Source: Haliea sp963974125
GTDB lineage: Bacteria; Pseudomonadota; Gammaproteobacteria; Pseudomonadales; Halieaceae
Length of the DNA stretch: 64,000 nt
Assembly (NCBI GenBank): GCA_963974125.1
Contig: CAXBCH010000024.1
Location: 1-64,000 of the forward strand
Direction of reading: 5' to 3'
Part shown: positions 44,512-53,937 of the stretch, piece after piece
Layout of the letters: every line of letters begins with the position of its first letter
How positions within the stretch are numbered: position 1 is the stretch's first letter
Notes under the pieces: model-generated
What the model was told of the DNA's origin: nothing
What the model saw: only the letters and a program-made list of their open reading frames with translations
Database searches by the model: none
Program-made: the position numbers and the translations under genes

Positions 44512-45555
44512 ATGATTTTCCGACAACTTTTCGACAGCAGCTCTTCGACCTACACGTATCTGCTCGCAGACGAGCAACAGCGCGAGGCTTTGCTCATTGA
44601 CCCGGTGTTCGGCCAGGCCAGTCGCGACCTGGCGCTGCTGGAGGAACTGGGCCTGACCCTGGCGCTGGTGGTCGACACCCACGCCCACGCCGATCACATC
44701 ACCGCCGCCTGGCTGCTGCAGCAGGAAACCGGGTGCCGGATCGCCTCGGCCCGGGCCATCGGTGCGGCGCATGTGGACCTGCCGCTGGACGACGGCCAGG
44801 AGTTCGGGGTCGCCGGTGTACGCCTGCAGGCGCTGGCCACGCCGGGCCATACCGATGGCTGCATGAGCTACGTGCTCGCCGACCAGTCCATGGTCTTCAC
44901 CGGCGATACCCTGCTGATCCGCGGTTGTGGCCGCAGCGATTTCCAGCACGGCAGCGCCCGGACGTTGTACGAGTCCATCACCACGCGGCTGTTCAGCCTG
45001 CCGGATGCCTGCCTGGTGTACCCCGCCCACGACTACAACGGCCGGACCGTCAGCTCCATTGGCGAGGAAAAGGCCTTCAACGCCCGGGTCGGCGGCGGTG
45101 CCAATGAAACCGACTTCGTCGAATACATGAACGCCATGAAGCTGCCCCACCCGAAGAAAATCGACGAGGCGGTGCCGGCCAATCTGCGCAGTGGCTGCCC
45201 CGAGGATGGCCAGTTGCCGCGGCGACCGGATTGGGCGGATATCCGCCTGACCTACGCCGGGGTGCCGGAAATTGACGCCGAGTGGCTGGAGCGGCACCTG
45301 GATGAGGTGACCGTCCTCGATGTGCGGCTGGGCGAGGAAGTCAGGGATTGCCCCTTTACCGGACGGCTGGTGGATATTCACATCCCGCTGGACGAACTGC
45401 AGGCCCGGGTCGACGAAGTCCCCGGAGACAAGCCGGTGGTGGCGCTGTGCCGCTCTGGCCGCCGCTCGGCGCTGGCGGTGAAAATCCTCAATGATGAAGG
45501 TTTCGAGCGGGTAGCCAGCCTCAGTCAGGGCCTGCGCCAGCTCACCCAGCCCTGA
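44512..45555 (+). CDS. Persulfide dioxygenase-rhodanese fusion (ETHE1-like)
   Basis: 347 residues from the ATG with GGGAGGG upstream. Residues 1-235 are a metallo-beta-lactamase fold with TDHAHADH-type DTHAHADHITA and GHTDGCMSYV, binding one iron as in ETHE1. Residues 260-347 are a rhodanese domain with active-site Cys in ALCRSGRRS. Such fusions, as in Burkholderia PRF, oxidise glutathione persulfide to sulfite and move sulfur to or from thiosulfate. It is a sulfide-detoxification gene. Confidence 0.9.
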   Translation: MIFRQLFDSSSSTYTYLLADEQQREALLIDPVFGQASRDLALLEELGLTLALVVDTHAHADHITAAWLLQQETGCRIASARAIGAAHVDLPLDDGQEFGVAGVRLQALATPGHTDGCMSYVLADQSMVFTGDTLLIRGCGRSDFQHGSARTLYESITTRLFSLPDACLVYPAHDYNGRTVSSIGEEKAFNARVGGGANETDFVEYMNAMKLPHPKKIDEAVPANLRSGCPEDGQLPRRPDWADIRLTYAGVPEIDAEWLERHLDEVTVLDVRLGEEVRDCPFTGRLVDIHIPLDELQARVDEVPGDKPVVALCRSGRRSALAVKILNDEGFERVASLSQGLRQLTQP

Positions 45556-45559
45556 GTCT

Positions 45560-45907
45560 TCAGGCCAGCAGCAGCCACCATCCGGTCACGGCACTCAGCA
45601 GCGTTGCGCCACCGTAGCAGAGCAGTTGCATGGGCAGCTTCGGGGCACGCAGATGCAGATCCTGCAGGCCGTGGTAGATCCTGTGCAGGGTGTGGAACAG
45701 CGGCAGCGCAATGCAGGCCAGTACCAGCAACTTCCCCAGCGGGTGCGCGAGCAGTGCGCCGATGGCGGCATGGGTCGCCTGCGGGTCGCCCGCCGCCAGC
45801 CACGGCAAGAGGGCGGTGCTGAGGACCAGCCCCGGCCCGATAAACGCCAGCAGCATGCCGCCGGCGCCGAACAGGGACCAGGCGATGGGTTCATGGGAGC
45901 GGCGCAT
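45560..45907 (-). CDS. frdD: Fumarate reductase membrane anchor subunit D
   Basis: 115 residues with three hydrophobic helices. It begins MRRSHEPIAWSLFGAGGML, the FrdD signature, and has LPLFHTLHRIYHGLQDLHL (ligand-region His). It anchors the FrdAB dimer and binds menaquinol. It begins two bases after frdC; an upstream TTG would add two residues. Confidence 0.93.
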   Translation of the reverse strand: MRRSHEPIAWSLFGAGGMLLAFIGPGLVLSTALLPWLAAGDPQATHAAIGALLAHPLGKLLVLACIALPLFHTLHRIYHGLQDLHLRAPKLPMQLLCYGGATLLSAVTGWWLLLA

Positions 45908-45909
45908 CC

Positions 45910-46317
45910 TCAATGTCCTCCCGCTGTGCTCAGCAGCACCACGACCAGCAACAGTACGCCGAGGTTGCAGACCACGGCGCCCACCTGGTGCGCCCGCTTG
46001 ACCGCCGCCGGGCTCACGCGCAGGCGGTCACTATCGATCACCAGGATTTTCGGTACCAGCGCAATCCAGGTGACGGCGTGGAACAGCGCCGCCGCCAGCG
46101 CCAGCCCGTGCAGGGCCAGCAGCCAGGGGCTGCGCAGCAGTTCCAGCCAGCCCAGGAATGCGGCTTCCCCGCGGCTGAACTGGTACAGGCCGCTCATCAG
46201 CAGCAGGGTATACAGCAGCAGCGGCAGGGCAGTTGCCTCGCGCAGCATGTAGCGGCGGTAGCCGGGATTGCGCAACCACCAGTCGGCGCGCTGGCGCTGG
46301 ATATAGGGTTTACGCAT
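45910..46317 (-). CDS. frdC: Fumarate reductase membrane anchor subunit C
   Basis: 135 residues, three hydrophobic helices. Family features are RNPGYRRYMLREATALPLLLYTL and the His of LFHAVTWIALVPKIL. With FrdD it forms the quinol-binding membrane part. The start overlaps frdB by eight bases. Confidence 0.93.
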   Translation of the reverse strand: MRKPYIQRQRADWWLRNPGYRRYMLREATALPLLLYTLLLMSGLYQFSRGEAAFLGWLELLRSPWLLALHGLALAAALFHAVTWIALVPKILVIDSDRLRVSPAAVKRAHQVGAVVCNLGVLLLVVVLLSTAGGH

Positions 46318-47065
46318 TGTCCTTGCCTCGGAGGATATTGAACAGGTTCACTGCGTAGTTGATGTCGGAGGCCACCTTGCCCCGATTGATCGCCGCGGCG
46401 GGATCGACGTCCTTGGGGCACACTTCCGAGCAGGAGCCGACAAAGGTGCAGCTCCAGACACCCTCCTCGGCATTCAGCCACTGCATCCGCTGCGCCGCGC
46501 CCTGGTCCCTGGAATCCAGGTTGTAGCGCTGGGCCAGGGCCAGTGCCCCCGGCCCCAGGAACTCCGGGTTGCGGCCGAACTGGGGGCAGGCGGCATAGCA
46601 CAGGCCGCAGTTGATGCACTGGCTGAAGGACGCGTAGCGCTGCATCTGCTCCGGGGTCTGCGGGTAGGCGCCCTCGCTGACAGCGGTTTCCTGCTCGCGG
46701 ATCAGCCAGGGCTGCACCGTTTCCAGGTGGTCGATAAAGCCGCTGATATCCGAGACCAGGTCGCGCTCGATGGGAAAGTTGTCCAGCGCCCGCACCGTCA
46801 TCGCGCCCTGCTCCCGGTAGTCTCGCAGGAAGGTCCTGCAGGACAGTCTGGGCTCATTGTTCACCATCACCCCGCAGCTGCCGCAGATCGCCATGCGGCA
46901 GGACCAGCGGTGGCTCAAGGTCGGGTCCTGCTGGTCCTTGATCTGGTTGAGCGCGTCCAGTACCGAAAGATCCTCGCTGTAGGGCACCTCGAAGCTCTGC
47001 TCCCAGGGTGCCGCGTCCTCCTCGGGCCGGTAGCGCTGTACCCGCACGGTTACGGTCTCGGTCAC
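46310..47065 (-). CDS. frdB: Fumarate reductase iron-sulfur subunit
   Basis: 251 residues. The [2Fe-2S] ligands are in CRMAICGSCGVMVNNEPRLSC (about 56-76). The [4Fe-4S] and [3Fe-4S] ligands come from CINCGLCYAACP and GSCSEVCPKDVD. It passes electrons from the membrane quinol to FrdA. It overlaps frdA (ATGA) and frdC. Confidence 0.96.
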   Translation of the reverse strand: MTETVTVRVQRYRPEEDAAPWEQSFEVPYSEDLSVLDALNQIKDQQDPTLSHRWSCRMAICGSCGVMVNNEPRLSCRTFLRDYREQGAMTVRALDNFPIERDLVSDISGFIDHLETVQPWLIREQETAVSEGAYPQTPEQMQRYASFSQCINCGLCYAACPQFGRNPEFLGPGALALAQRYNLDSRDQGAAQRMQWLNAEEGVWSCTFVGSCSEVCPKDVDPAAAINRGKVASDINYAVNLFNILRGKDNA

Positions 47066-48831
47066 GGTTTACTCTCCTGCTGGCCGGCGGCGCCGTAGTG
47101 GCGTGCCGCCGGCTGTGAGCGGGTGATTACCACATCCTGCCAGTCCAGCCGCGGCGCGCCGGACGCGCGGTAGACCAGGCTGTGCTTGAGAAACTGCGCA
47201 TCATCGCGCTGCGGGAAGTCCTCGGGCCGCTGGTGGCTGCCGCGGGATTCCCGGCGCCCCAGGGCCGCGTGGGCCATGGCCTCGGCGACATCCAGCAGGT
47301 AGCCCAGCTCGATGGCGTTCAGCCACTCGGTATTGAAGGCGCGGCTGCGGTCCACCAGACCCAGGTCGCGGTAGCGGTCCTTGAGCTCAGCGATCTTGTC
47401 GCAAGTCGTCTGCATCTGTCCCGGCAGGCGGAAGATGCCGGCACCCTCTTCCATGGCCCGGGCCATTTCGTCGCGGATGGTCGCCAGGCGCTCACTGCCG
47501 TTGGATTCGCGCAGGGCATCCCAGCCTGCGGCATTGTCCCGGGCCCGGGCGAGCAGGCGCTGCGGGTCGCCCGTCGGGCCCTGGCCCGCATGCGCCGCCG
47601 CCTGCTCCCCGGCCAGCCGCCCGAACACGCCCAGTTCGGCCAGGGAGTTGGAGCCCAGCCGGTTGGCGCCGTGCAGCCCGACGCTGGCACATTCACCGGC
47701 GGCGAACAGCCCCGGCAGGGCGGTGGCGGTGTGGCGGTCGGTCTGGATCCCGCCCATGGTGTAGTGGGCGGTGGCCCGCACCGGAATCGGCTCGTGCACC
47801 GCGTCGACGTTGACGTAGGTCCGGGCCAGGTCCCGAATGAAAGGCAGGCGCTCATTGATGCGCGCCTCCCCCAGGTGGCGCAGGTCCAGGTTCACCGCCT
47901 CGCCGCGACGGGTTGTCAGGGCCCGGCCCGCCTGGGCCTCGTGCCAGAAAGCCTGGCTCAGGCGGTCCCGGGGCCCCAGCTCCATGTACTTGTTCTTCGG
48001 CTCCCCCAGTGGTGTCTCCGGGCCCAGGCCATAGTCCTGCAGATAGCGGTAGCCGTCGCTGTTGGTCAGTACCCCGCCCTCGCCGCGGGCGGCCTCGGTA
48101 ATCAGGATTCCGGAGCCGGGCAGGCCGGTGGGGTGGTATTGCACGAATTCCATGTCCCGCAGCGGCACCCCTTGGCGGTACGCCAGGGCCATGCCGTCAC
48201 CGGTGACAATACCGCCGTTGGTATTGTAGCGGTAGACACGTGCCGCGCCGCCGGTGGCCAGAATCACCGCCGGGGCCGCGATCAGGGTATGGCTGCCGTT
48301 GCGCATGTCGATGGCCTGGATGCCCGCACAGGCCCCGTCCTCCACCAGCAGGTCGGTACAGAAGTATTCGTCGCAGCGGCGGATCGTCGGGTACTTGAGC
48401 GAGGTCTGGAACAGGGTGTGGAGGATGTGGAAGCCGCTCTTGTCGGCGGCAAACCAGGTGCGCTCGATCTTCATGCCGCCGAAGGCGCGCACGTTGATGC
48501 TGCCGTCGGGCCTGCGGCTCCAGGGGCAGCCCCAGTGCTCCAGGCGCAGGTTTTCCTCGGTGGCGTGGCGCACGAAGTAGTCCACCACATCCTGGTCGCA
48601 GAGCCAGTCGCCGCCGGAGACGGTGTCATCGAAGTGGGCATCGAAGCTGTCGTGGGGCTGGATCACGCCGGCGCAGCCGCCTTCGGCCGCCACGGTGTGG
48701 CTGCGCATCGGGTACACCTTGGACAGCATCAGGATGTCCAGCCGCGGATTCGCCTCGGCCGCGGCAATGGCGGCCCGCAGTCCGGCGCCGCCACCGCCCA
48801 CGATCACGATGTCTGCCCGCTGCAGGTTCAT
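47062..48831 (-). CDS. frdA: Fumarate reductase flavoprotein subunit
   Basis: 589 residues. I use the ATG giving MNLQRADIVIVGGGGAGLRA; a longer open frame upstream is accidental. The covalent FAD histidine is in MRSHTVAAEGG (about 46). Catalytic motifs include HPTGLPGSGILITEAARGEGG and ATAHYTMGGI. The length fits FrdA of the four-subunit type. The FrdC/FrdD-type anchors support fumarate reductase rather than SdhA. It sits 137 bases downstream of a LytTR regulator gene in the same direction. Confidence 0.94.
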   Translation of the reverse strand: MNLQRADIVIVGGGGAGLRAAIAAAEANPRLDILMLSKVYPMRSHTVAAEGGCAGVIQPHDSFDAHFDDTVSGGDWLCDQDVVDYFVRHATEENLRLEHWGCPWSRRPDGSINVRAFGGMKIERTWFAADKSGFHILHTLFQTSLKYPTIRRCDEYFCTDLLVEDGACAGIQAIDMRNGSHTLIAAPAVILATGGAARVYRYNTNGGIVTGDGMALAYRQGVPLRDMEFVQYHPTGLPGSGILITEAARGEGGVLTNSDGYRYLQDYGLGPETPLGEPKNKYMELGPRDRLSQAFWHEAQAGRALTTRRGEAVNLDLRHLGEARINERLPFIRDLARTYVNVDAVHEPIPVRATAHYTMGGIQTDRHTATALPGLFAAGECASVGLHGANRLGSNSLAELGVFGRLAGEQAAAHAGQGPTGDPQRLLARARDNAAGWDALRESNGSERLATIRDEMARAMEEGAGIFRLPGQMQTTCDKIAELKDRYRDLGLVDRSRAFNTEWLNAIELGYLLDVAEAMAHAALGRRESRGSHQRPEDFPQRDDAQFLKHSLVYRASGAPRLDWQDVVITRSQPAARHYGAAGQQESKP

Positions 48832-48968
48832 GTCCTGCCGGGCCAGGCCCAGGGATGTGTCTCGCGCATCGCTATTGCCTCTCGGGCGGCTGGAAAGCCG
48901 TGCTATCTGACCATTATTGGAGCCTTGTGTCACCTGCAGCCGATCACGATCGTGCGAGCAGCAGACGG

Positions 48969-49787
48969 TCAGATTGCCAGCGCCGATCTTACCCGGTCCC
49001 TGTAGCTGCGGCTGACCTTGAGCGAATTGCCCTGCGCCGTCCTCAGCAGGTATTCGCCGCTGTCCTGCAGCTCGGCGCCGGTTATGGCGTTGATGTTGAC
49101 CAGTGTGCTCCGGTGTATGCGGATAAAGCGCTGCGGGTCCAGCATGTTCTCGAGTTGCTTCATTGTCCCGCGCATGATGTGTGTGGCGCCGCCCGCGTGG
49201 ATGCACATGTAGTCGCCGGCGGCGTCGATCCACTCGATCCTGTCTACCGGGATGAACTCCACGCTGCTGCCATCACGCACCGGGAGTCTGTCGGGATAAC
49301 ACCCGGCTTGCCTGTTGTTGCCCCCCGCCCCGTTGTCCAGCGACCCGGACTCGGCGCCGCCATGTTGCAGGTCATGGACCAATCCCAGCAGCTGCTGCTT
49401 GACCCGCAGCAACCCGGCGCGCTCGCGATGTTCCTGCGCATGCTGCAGAGTGGACGCCAGGCGGTCATCCTCAACGGGTTTGAGAATGTAGTCCACTGCA
49501 TGAACCTTGAATGCCTGCACCGCGTACGCGTCGTAGGCGGTGACGAACACGATCATCGGCAGTGCGTCCGACTGCATCCGGGCGACGACGTCAAAGCCGC
49601 TCAAGCCGGGCATTTCAATGTCGAGAAAGACCAGGTCCGGAGATTGCGCGGCAATGGCGGTCAGGGCTTCCTGCCCGTTGCTGCACTCGGCGACCACCTC
49701 GACACAGTCAAACTGTGCCAGTCGCAGTTTCAGCCCGCGGCGGGCGAGATTCTCATCGTCCACAATGATGACGCGAAGCTGTTGCAT
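48969..49787 (-). CDS. LytTR-family response regulator
   Basis: 272 residues. The receiver has DDE at 10-12 and phospho-acceptor D54 in LVFLDIEMPG, plus Lys in YILKPV. A Gly/Asn-rich linker precedes the C-terminal LytTR DNA-binding domain (about 175-272) with VDRIEWIDAAGDYMCIH and FIRIHRSTLVNI. It overlaps the kinase stop (TGATG), so the pair is coupled. Confidence 0.93.
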   Translation of the reverse strand: MQQLRVIIVDDENLARRGLKLRLAQFDCVEVVAECSNGQEALTAIAAQSPDLVFLDIEMPGLSGFDVVARMQSDALPMIVFVTAYDAYAVQAFKVHAVDYILKPVEDDRLASTLQHAQEHRERAGLLRVKQQLLGLVHDLQHGGAESGSLDNGAGGNNRQAGCYPDRLPVRDGSSVEFIPVDRIEWIDAAGDYMCIHAGGATHIMRGTMKQLENMLDPQRFIRIHRSTLVNINAITGAELQDSGEYLLRTAQGNSLKVSRSYRDRVRSALAI

Positions 49788-50878
49788 CAGCTGCCTCCTT
49801 TCTTCTCCAGCGGCAGGCGCATGATGACAGTCAGCCCCTGCGGTTCGGTCGCGGCCAGGCGGAACGACTGCCGGTCGCCGTAGAGCTGCTGCAGGCGCTC
49901 CCGGCAGTTGCGCAAGCCTACGCCACCGCCACGCCCGGTGCGCTCTGAACCCGGTTTCAGGCCGGGCCCGTCGTCCGCAACGCAGAGTACCAGGTCGTCG
50001 CCGGTCACCTCCGCCGATATCTCGATCCCGCCGCCATCAACTGAAGCGGCGATCGCGTACTTGATGGCATTTTCGACCAGGGGCTGCAGCAGAAGGCTGG
50101 GCATGAGCGCATCACGGGCGTCGGGTTCCACCCGCAGGTGCAGGCGCAGCCGTTCCTCGAACCGGACCTTCTCGATATCCAGATACAGTTTCACCGTCTC
50201 GATTTCCTCGGCAACCGTGACAGTCTGCATCGGGTCATTGTCCAGTGAGTAGCGCAGGAACCGGCTCAGCGCGGTCACCATGCTGTTCGCCTGCCGGGTT
50301 TCCTGGGCGAGGATAAGCGTCGAGATGGCGTTCAGCGTGTTGAACAGGAAGTGTGGATTCAGCTGGTAGCGGAGCATCTTGAGCTGGGATTCATTGGCCA
50401 TGGAGAGAGCCTTGAGGCTCCGTTGCTGCTCTTCCTGCATGAGCAGATAGTACTTGATGCCGAAGTAGAGGGCGCTCCAGACCAGCATGACCCAAAATGC
50501 CGAAATCGTGCCGCTGAAAAACCCCAGCCATTCCGGCGCTTCCGGTTTTGCCATCGAGCGCTCATCGGGGAACATCGAACGGAAGATACTGTGACGCACG
50601 ACGATCCACGCCACGGAGGCCGCGTATGCCCCAAGCAGTACGGACAGTGCGCGTTGCCAGAGTGCCTTGTTCCAGGTGGCACGATACAGGGCGCGCAGGG
50701 CAAGCGTGATCAGCAGGCCGGTGATGCTGATCAGCGCCAGGTACAACTCGTAACCGGCCGGTGGCCTGCTGAACATGACTACGCCGAAATAAAACGACAC
50801 GCACCAGCCGCTCCAGCCTGCCAGCTGTAGCAGCCAGAAGAGACAGTGTTGGTTCTGCAGCAGCAGGCGGATTTGCAT
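49787..50878 (-). CDS. LytS/AlgZ-type sensor histidine kinase
   Basis: 363 residues from ATG at 50878 (MQIRLLLQNQHCLFW); an in-frame TTG 24 bases earlier is the alternative, and neither has a clear ribosome site. A TATACT just before the ATG suggests a leaderless mRNA. Four membrane helices span about residues 5-155. The phospho-acceptor His is in LRYQLNPHFLFNTLNAIS, and the ATPase has VENAIKYA and DDGPGLKPG. There is no periplasmic domain. Confidence 0.9.
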   Translation of the reverse strand: MQIRLLLQNQHCLFWLLQLAGWSGWCVSFYFGVVMFSRPPAGYELYLALISITGLLITLALRALYRATWNKALWQRALSVLLGAYAASVAWIVVRHSIFRSMFPDERSMAKPEAPEWLGFFSGTISAFWVMLVWSALYFGIKYYLLMQEEQQRSLKALSMANESQLKMLRYQLNPHFLFNTLNAISTLILAQETRQANSMVTALSRFLRYSLDNDPMQTVTVAEEIETVKLYLDIEKVRFEERLRLHLRVEPDARDALMPSLLLQPLVENAIKYAIAASVDGGGIEISAEVTGDDLVLCVADDGPGLKPGSERTGRGGGVGLRNCRERLQQLYGDRQSFRLAATEPQGLTVIMRLPLEKKGGS

Positions 50879-50965
50879 GCGGATAGTATACGCCGGAAAC
50901 AAGAACGGAGGGTGTCGGTTGACACCCCCCGGATTCCGCCCAGGGGTAGACGGAAACGCGAGTGA

Positions 50966-51322
50966 TCAGTCGCGAGCCGCCAGGGCGGTCTCGCTTTCGA
51001 TGCGGGACATGGCGTTGTCGAAGGCCTCTCGGGCGCAGTCGCGGTTGCGTGCGGCTGCACGCAGGCTGCCGGCCAGGCGATGGTCCGTGGGTCCGCAGAC
51101 ATTCTGAGCTGCTTGATTGAGGCGGTGGGCCAGAGCCTCACGGCCCTGTTCTGCAGTCAGGTCGAGGTCCGCGTAGGTGACTACCCGCTCCGTCCTGTGT
51201 GCTGCTCCCGTCGCGGTGGTTGTTTCTTCCGCGGAACCCGCCGCCTGCGCGGCGCCGCAGAGCCCGGTGAGAGCGGCGGCAAAGGTGGCCACGATTGCTG
51301 TTCTGTGCATGCTGTTTTTCAT
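50966..51322 (-). CDS. UrcA family periplasmic protein
   Basis: 118 residues. A signal peptide (TAIVATFAAALTGLCGAAQA) precedes the UrcA motif RVVTYADLDLTAEQGREALAHRLNQAAQNVCG. A second Cys (RDCAREAF) probably makes a disulfide. GGAGACGACAA lies before the ATG. Function is unknown; these proteins are common in steroid-degrading and sphingomonad genomes. Confidence 0.8.
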   Translation of the reverse strand: MKNSMHRTAIVATFAAALTGLCGAAQAAGSAEETTTATGAAHRTERVVTYADLDLTAEQGREALAHRLNQAAQNVCGPTDHRLAGSLRAAARNRDCAREAFDNAMSRIESETALAARD

Positions 51323-51435
51323 TTGTCGTCTCCTGCCTGTTTGGGGGCGGCGCTGCCGGCTGGAGAATCCAGGGGTCCTGCGCCGTCGACAGGTGAAGAT
51401 TAGGTTGCAGGCAATGCAGTCGAAAGGGCAATGCG

Positions 51436-51455
51436 GCGAGTTGCAGTCAACTCGC
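51436..51455. other. Perfect 8-base-stem hairpin downstream of phosphoketolase
   Basis: GCGAGTTG and CAACTCGC are complementary across a CAGT loop. There is no T tract on either side, so it is not a standard intrinsic terminator. It could be an mRNA 3'-end structure or a protein site. Confidence 0.35.
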
Positions 51456-51490
51456 GGTGGAGTGTCCGCATGGTGCGATGGACGGTGCTG

Positions 51491-53881
51491 TCAGTCGCGC
51501 CCGCTGAAGGACCAGTTGCTGATCTCCGGCATGTCGACACCGTGTTCGTGGGCGTAGTGACGACAGTCGATCTGCAGGTTGCGCAGCTGTTCCTTGGCGT
51601 GGGCGCCGCTGGCCTGCAGCTGCGGTACCCGGTCGATGGCATCGATGGCGAGGCTGAAGCGGTCGACGTTGTTGTCGATCGCGAGTTCCAGCGGTGTATT
51701 GATGCTGCCCTTCTCCTTGTAGCCGCGCACGTGCAGGTTGCGGTGATTGGTGCGCCGGTAGGCCAGGCGATGGATCAGCCAGGGATAGCCGTGGAAGTTG
51801 AAGATGACCGGTTTGTCCACGGTGAACAGGCTGTCGAAGTCGCGGTGGCTGAGGCCGTGGGGATGCTCTTCCTCCGGGGTCATGCGGAACAGGTCCACTA
51901 CATTGACGAAGCGGATTTTCAGCTCCGGGAAGTGCTGCAACAGCAGCTCGGTGGCGGCCAGGGCCTCCTGGGTGGCAATGTCGCCGCAGCCCGCCATGAC
52001 CAGGTCGGGTTCGCCGCCCTGGTCGGTGCTGGCCCAGTCCCAGATGCCGATGCCCTTGGTGCAGTGACGGATGGCGGCATCCATGTCCAGATACTGCAGG
52101 TGGTTCTGCTTGTCGCAGACGATCACATTGATATCGTTGTGACTGCGCAGACAGTGGTCTGCGGTGGACAGCAGGCAGTTGGCGTCCGGGGGCAGGTAGA
52201 CACGGGTTACCAAGGGACTCTTGTTGACCACGATATCGATGAAGCCTGGATCCTGGTGGGTGAAGCCGTTGTGGTCCTGGCGCCAGACCGTGGAGGTGAT
52301 CAGCAGGTTGATGGAGGCGATCGGCGCTCGCCAGGGCAGGTCCTCGCAGATGGCCAGCCACTTGGCGTGCTGGTTGTACATGGAGTCGATGACGTGGGCG
52401 AAGGCCTCATAGGTGGCGAAAAATCCGTGGCGACCGGTGAGGACATAGCCCTCCAGCCAGCCCTCCAGGGTGTGCTCGGAGAGCATTTCCAGCACCCGGC
52501 CGTCCGGGTCCAGCTGGCCGCCGTCATCATCCTCCGGCTGCCGCTGTGCCAGCCACAGCTTGGGACTCACCTCGTAGATGGCGTCGAGCTTGTTGGAGCT
52601 GGTCTCGTCGGGGCCAAACACGCGGAAATTGGTGGCATTGCGTGCCATGGTGTCGCGCAGCAGGGCGCCCAGCGGCCGTGTGTTCATCGCTCTCCCGGCG
52701 CCGGGGCTGGCCACCGCCACGGCATAGTCGCGGAAATCCGGCAGCCGCAGATCCCTTCGCAACAGGCCGCCATTGGCGTGGGGGTTGGAGCCCATGCGCC
52801 GCGTGCCCGCCGGCGCCAGCGCCCGCAGTTCCGCCCGCAGGGCGCCATGTTCATCAAACAATTCTTGCGGGCGGTAGCTGCGCAGCCACTCCTCAAGCTG
52901 GTGCAGCTTGCCGGGGTTGTCGTGGACATCGGCCAGAGGCACCTGGTGTGCGCGCCAGCTGCCCTCTACCTTGTGGCCGTCAACTTCCCGCGGGCCGGTC
53001 CAGCCCTTGGGCGAGCGCAGCACGATCATGGGCCAGGGCGGGCGGCTGGCAGTACCGCTGGCGCGGGCCGTGTGCTGGAATTCCCGGATCATGCCTATGC
53101 TGCGATCCATGGCCGCGGCCATCTGCTGGTGCATCAACTCCGGCTCGTCGCCCTCGACGAAGATCGGTGTCCAGCCATAGCCGAGGAACAGCTGTTCAAG
53201 CTCCTGCCGCGGGATCCGGGCCAGCAGGGTGGGATTGTTGATCTTGTAGCCGTTGAGATGAAGGATCGGCAGCACCGCGCCATCGCGGATCGGGTTGAGG
53301 AATTTGTTGGAATGCCAGGCGGTGGCCAGAGGGCCGGTTTCAGCCTCGCCGTCGCCGACCGCGGTGACCACCACCAGGTCGGGGTTGTCGAACGCGGCAC
53401 CGAATGCGTGCGACAGGCTGTAGCCGAGCTCGCCCCCTTCGTGGATCGAGCCCGGCAGCTCCGGAGTACAGTGGCTGCCGAAGCCACCGGGGAAGGAGAA
53501 CTGCCGGAACAGCAGTGCCATGCCCTCCTCGTCCTCGCTCATGTCCGGGTATACCGCGGAGTAGCTGCCCTCCAGGTACACCGGCGCCAGCACCCCGGGC
53601 GCGCCGTGGCCGGGGCCAGCGATGAAAATGGCGTCGAGGTCGTGCTTGAGTATCAGCCGGTTGCTGTGCACATACATGAACGCCAGTCCTGGGCTGGCCC
53701 CCCAGTGGCCCAGCAGGCGCTTTTTGATGTGGCTGCTTTCCAGGGGCCGGCGCAGGAGCGGATTTTCGCGCAGGTAGATCATGCCGGCAGCGAGATAGTT
53801 GCAGGCGCGCCAGTAGGCGTCGATGGCCTGCAGTTCGTCGCTGGTCAGGGGCTTTTCACTGCTGTGCGCTTTCGTGGTCAT
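51491..53881 (-). CDS. xfp: Xylulose-5-phosphate/fructose-6-phosphate phosphoketolase
   Basis: 796 residues, standard length. Family motifs include AGPGHGAPGVLAPVYLEGSYS, PGSIHEGGELGYSLSHAFGA and the thiamine-diphosphate stretch GDGEAETGPLATAWHSNKFLNP. It splits xylulose-5-P (or fructose-6-P) with phosphate into acetyl-P and glyceraldehyde-3-P (or erythrose-4-P). Acetate kinase lies upstream on the same strand, the classic pairing; a nested palindromic repeat separates them. Confidence 0.95.
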   Translation of the reverse strand: MTTKAHSSEKPLTSDELQAIDAYWRACNYLAAGMIYLRENPLLRRPLESSHIKKRLLGHWGASPGLAFMYVHSNRLILKHDLDAIFIAGPGHGAPGVLAPVYLEGSYSAVYPDMSEDEEGMALLFRQFSFPGGFGSHCTPELPGSIHEGGELGYSLSHAFGAAFDNPDLVVVTAVGDGEAETGPLATAWHSNKFLNPIRDGAVLPILHLNGYKINNPTLLARIPRQELEQLFLGYGWTPIFVEGDEPELMHQQMAAAMDRSIGMIREFQHTARASGTASRPPWPMIVLRSPKGWTGPREVDGHKVEGSWRAHQVPLADVHDNPGKLHQLEEWLRSYRPQELFDEHGALRAELRALAPAGTRRMGSNPHANGGLLRRDLRLPDFRDYAVAVASPGAGRAMNTRPLGALLRDTMARNATNFRVFGPDETSSNKLDAIYEVSPKLWLAQRQPEDDDGGQLDPDGRVLEMLSEHTLEGWLEGYVLTGRHGFFATYEAFAHVIDSMYNQHAKWLAICEDLPWRAPIASINLLITSTVWRQDHNGFTHQDPGFIDIVVNKSPLVTRVYLPPDANCLLSTADHCLRSHNDINVIVCDKQNHLQYLDMDAAIRHCTKGIGIWDWASTDQGGEPDLVMAGCGDIATQEALAATELLLQHFPELKIRFVNVVDLFRMTPEEEHPHGLSHRDFDSLFTVDKPVIFNFHGYPWLIHRLAYRRTNHRNLHVRGYKEKGSINTPLELAIDNNVDRFSLAIDAIDRVPQLQASGAHAKEQLRNLQIDCRHYAHEHGVDMPEISNWSFSGRD

Positions 53882-53937
53882 GTTTACTTATCCTTGCGGA
53901 AATCGCGGTGGTACTCCGGAAGCCGGCCACTGCGACC

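Noticed and set aside
47182..49005. 607-codon frame antisense to frdA
   Set aside because: Shadow of frdA; no recognisable domain.
48832..49233. N-terminal extension of frdA
   Set aside because: It runs into the response-regulator gene; the family start is MNLQRADIVIVGGG.
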